The notes beneath the pieces are model-generated. The model saw nothing but the letters and a program-made list of their open reading frames with translations, did no database searches and had not been told where the DNA came from. Source: Thiomonas sp. (lineage in GTDB: Bacteria; Pseudomonadota; Gammaproteobacteria; Burkholderiales; Burkholderiaceae_C). From it: DNA of 6,649 nucleotides. Below, one piece after another: positions 4,398 to 6,649 of the stretch (positions are counted from its first letter, which is position 1; each line of letters opens with the position of its first letter). The DNA lies in NCBI GenBank assembly GCA_028706735.1, contig JAQTVS010000155.1, positions 1 through 6,649 of the forward strand, written 5' to 3'. The position numbers were made by a program, and so were the translations under genes.

Positions 4398-6649
4398 GGC
4401 CTTGCCGAACTCTGCTGGTTGCGCACCGCGTCGATGGCGTCAAGAATGGCTTCAGGCGTGGCTGGCGCGCGCAGGAGCGGATCGATGCGATGGTCGCCGA
4501 CCGCGGAGATGGCATCGCGTATCGCCAGCAACACCGAGAAGGGCAAGAGCAAAGGCGGCTCGCCGACGGCCTTGGAACGATGGATCGTTGGCTGGGCGTT
4601 GGGGTTGTCGAACAGCGCGGTGCGAAACGTTGGCGGGCTGTCGTTGGCCGTCGGAATTTTGTAGGTGCTGGGGGCATGGGTGAGCAGCAGCCCGGTTTTC
4701 GGGTGCCACACGAGCTCTTCCATCGTGAGCCAGCCCATGCCCTGAATGAACGCGCCTTCGATCTGCCCGATGTCGATGGCGGGGTTGAGCGGCCGGCCCG
4801 CGTCGTGCAGCAGGTCGGCGCGCAGCAGCCGCCATTCTCCGGTGAGCGTATCGACCAGCACTTCGCTGACGGCGGCGCCGTAGGCGAAGTAGTAAAACGG
4901 GTGGCCGGTGAGCGTCTTGGCATCCCAATGCAGGTCGGGCGTGGTGTAGAAGCCGTCGCTCCACAACTGCACCCGGGCAGAATAGGCCTGCTGCACCAGA
5001 GCGGCAAAGGGCAGGGTGGTGCTGCCCGCGTGCACCATTCCGGCGTTGAAGCGCACCGACTCGGTGCGGCCGCCATACCGTTCGGCAGCAAATGCCGCCA
5101 GGCGCTGGCGCAGGGTGCGGGCGGCGTCGAGTGCGGCCATGCCGTTGAGGTCGGCCCCGGTGGAAGCGGCGGTGGCCGAGGTGTTGGCCACCTTGTGGGT
5201 GTCGGTGGCGGTGCAGCGCACGGCGGCGAAATCCAGCCCCAGTTCCTCGGCCACGACTTGCGCCACCTTGGTGTTCAGCCCTTGCCCCATTTCGGTGCCG
5301 CCGTGGTTCACCAGCACGCTGCCATCGGTGTAGATGTGGACGAGCGCGCCCGCCTGGTTCAGGTGCACGACATTGAACGAGATGCCGAACTTGACCGGGG
5401 TGAGCGCCACTCCCTTTTTGAGCACCGGGCTGCGGGTGTTGAAGCGGGCGACGGCGGCGCGGCGCGCGGCGTAGTCGGCGCTCTGCGCGAGCTGGTCCAC
5501 CAGCGGGGTGATGACGTTGTCGGTGACGCCCTGGCCGTAGGGCGTGTGGTTGTTCTGGCCGATGCCATAGAAGTTGGCGCGACGTACCTGCAACGCGTCA
5601 TGCCCAAGCTTTCGGGCGATGGTGTCGAGCACGAACTCGGTGACGAGTGCGCCTTGTGGCCCGCCGAAGCCGCGGAAGGCGGTGTTGCTCTGGGTGTTGG
5701 TCTTGGCCACGACACCGTGGATGGAGACGTTGGGCAGCCAGTAGGCGTTGTCCACATGGCAGATGGCGCGGGTGAGCACCGCGCCGGAGAGGTCGGCGGA
5801 ATGACCGGCGTTGGCGATCAGCGTGACCTCGTAGGCGAGGATGCGGCCGGCGTCGTCGAAGCCCACGGCGTAGTCGTAGTCGAAGCCGTGGCGTCGGCCG
5901 GTGATGAGGAAGTCGTCGTCGCGATCGAGTCTGAGCTTCACCGGCCGTTGCAGCAGATGGGCGGCAAGCGCCGCGCAGCAGGCGAACTGCGCCGACTGCG
6001 ATTCCTTGCCGCCGAAGCCGCCGCCCATGCGCCGGCATTCCACCTGCACCTGATGCTGCCTCCACCCCAGCATGTGGGCGACGACGTGCTGCATCTCGCT
6101 GGGGTGCTGGGTGGAGCAGAGCACGCGCAGCCCCGAGTTTTCCGCGGGCATGGCATAGGCCACCTGGCCTTCGAGGTAGAACTGTTCCTGCCCGCCCACG
6201 CTCAGGCTGCCTTGCAGGCGATGCGGGGCGGAGGCCATCGCCCGTTCGAGTTCGCCGGGCGCCGTCTCGCGCGTCAGGTGCATGGGGGGCAGCACATACT
6301 GGCCCTGGGCATGGGCTTCGCGGGCGGTGAGCACCGCAGGCAGGGCTCCGGCCTGGATCACCTCGCGCGCCAGCGCCGCGGCACGCCGGGCCAAATCGTG
6401 CGTGGCGGCCACGACCAGAAACACCGGCTGTCCGACGAAACGCAGGGTCTCGGAGGCCAGGATGGGGTCGTCATGCACCACGGGGCCGCAATCGTTTGTC
6501 CCGGGAATGTCGGCTGCGGTGAAGATGGCGACCACACCCAGCTGGGCGCGCAGGCGGGCGAGGTCGATGCCCAGCAGCTTGCCGTGCGCCAGGGGGGAAA
6601 GCCCCAGTGCCGCGTGCAGCGTGCCCTGCAGCTCTGGCGCGTCGTCGGG
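4394..6649 (-). CDS. xdhB: xanthine dehydrogenase, molybdopterin-binding subunit (N-terminus off right edge)
   Basis: XdhB holds the molybdenum cofactor and hydroxylates hypoxanthine to xanthine and xanthine to urate; electrons pass to the Fe-S/FAD subunit XdhA. The frame is open to the right edge, with no start in view: 751 residues are visible, beginning PDDAPELQGTLHAALGLSPL, and about 25-35 are probably missing. The GTG at 6535 is an internal Val, not a start. Motifs (visible-residue numbers): VAIFTAADIPGTNDCGP (about 40-56), GGQEQFYLEGQ, Gln181 in CSTQH, Glu216 in GGGFGGKES, Arg294 in LTRAICHVDN, Phe328 in AFRGFGGPQG, Phe425 in KFGISFN, VNHGGTEMGQGL, and the catalytic base Glu697 in KAVGEPPLLLPF. 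These correspond to bovine Gln767, Glu802, Arg880, Phe914, Phe1009 and Glu1261. The Glu/Arg pair is the mark of purine-oxidising enzymes. xdhC follows with a 4-bp overlap; xdhA is expected upstream, beyond the window. Confidence 0.97.
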   Translation of the reverse strand, partial: PDDAPELQGTLHAALGLSPLAHGKLLGIDLARLRAQLGVVAIFTAADIPGTNDCGPVVHDDPILASETLRFVGQPVFLVVAATHDLARRAAALAREVIQAGALPAVLTAREAHAQGQYVLPPMHLTRETAPGELERAMASAPHRLQGSLSVGGQEQFYLEGQVAYAMPAENSGLRVLCSTQHPSEMQHVVAHMLGWRQHQVQVECRRMGGGFGGKESQSAQFACCAALAAHLLQRPVKLRLDRDDDFLITGRRHGFDYDYAVGFDDAGRILAYEVTLIANAGHSADLSGAVLTRAICHVDNAYWLPNVSIHGVVAKTNTQSNTAFRGFGGPQGALVTEFVLDTIARKLGHDALQVRRANFYGIGQNNHTPYGQGVTDNVITPLVDQLAQSADYAARRAAVARFNTRSPVLKKGVALTPVKFGISFNVVHLNQAGALVHIYTDGSVLVNHGGTEMGQGLNTKVAQVVAEELGLDFAAVRCTATDTHKVANTSATAASTGADLNGMAALDAARTLRQRLAAFAAERYGGRTESVRFNAGMVHAGSTTLPFAALVQQAYSARVQLWSDGFYTTPDLHWDAKTLTGHPFYYFAYGAAVSEVLVDTLTGEWRLLRADLLHDAGRPLNPAIDIGQIEGAFIQGMGWLTMEELVWHPKTGLLLTHAPSTYKIPTANDSPPTFRTALFDNPNAQPTIHRSKAVGEPPLLLPFSVLLAIRDAISAVGDHRIDPLLRAPATPEAILDAIDAVRNQQSSARP

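Noticed and set aside
3802..5091. Minus-strand 429-codon frame spanning the xdhB/xdhC junction
   Set aside because: It is another frame of the same strand under xdhB and xdhC; the product is rich in Arg, Pro, Ser and Cys with no recognisable fold, as expected of a shadow frame.
6533..6535. GTG as the start of xdhB
   Set aside because: The frame stays open to the window edge and the upstream residues (ELQGTLHAALGLSPL and following) match the normal XdhB N-terminal region, so this is an internal Val.

Overview
The window reads as a piece of a high-GC proteobacterial chromosome. It is most likely a betaproteobacterium of the Burkholderiales type, judged from codon use and from the style of the ilvD and xdhB/xdhC proteins; the genus cannot be fixed from sequence alone. 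Bases 663-6649 are strongly GC-rich and densely coded with ordinary metabolic genes. Bases 1-660 are visibly AT-richer and hold accessory DNA.

Left part (1-660). Bases 1-124 look like the end of an insertion sequence. A terminal-repeat-like stretch sits at 111-125, and a reading frame starts about 65 bp inside it and runs off the left edge. This end abuts a ParE/RelE-type toxin gene (minus strand, 125-316) that is cut off at the codon where the family normally has a conserved Tyr. Upstream of the toxin lies an intact Phd/YefM-type antitoxin gene (316-594) with a good sigma70-like promoter threaded through palindromes, a typical autoregulated toxin-antitoxin arrangement. The toxin is probably dead, leaving an orphan antitoxin.

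Middle (663-3511). A LysR-type regulator (minus strand) is divergent from ilvD (plus strand), which encodes dihydroxy-acid dehydratase of branched-chain amino acid and pantothenate biosynthesis. The 107-bp gap between them carries an inverted repeat that is a plausible LysR operator. All recognisable Fe-S and Mg-site residues of IlvD are present.

Right part (3558-6649). On the minus strand, converging on ilvD, are xdhB (large molybdopterin subunit of xanthine dehydrogenase, N-terminus beyond the right edge) and xdhC (cofactor-insertion chaperone). They overlap by 4 bp. The molybdenum site of XdhB has the full set of purine-type residues, so this is a real xanthine/hypoxanthine dehydrogenase rather than a generic aldehyde oxidase. 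xdhA is expected just past the right edge.

I do not see an undescribed system. The most interesting point is the junction between the insertion sequence and the toxin gene.
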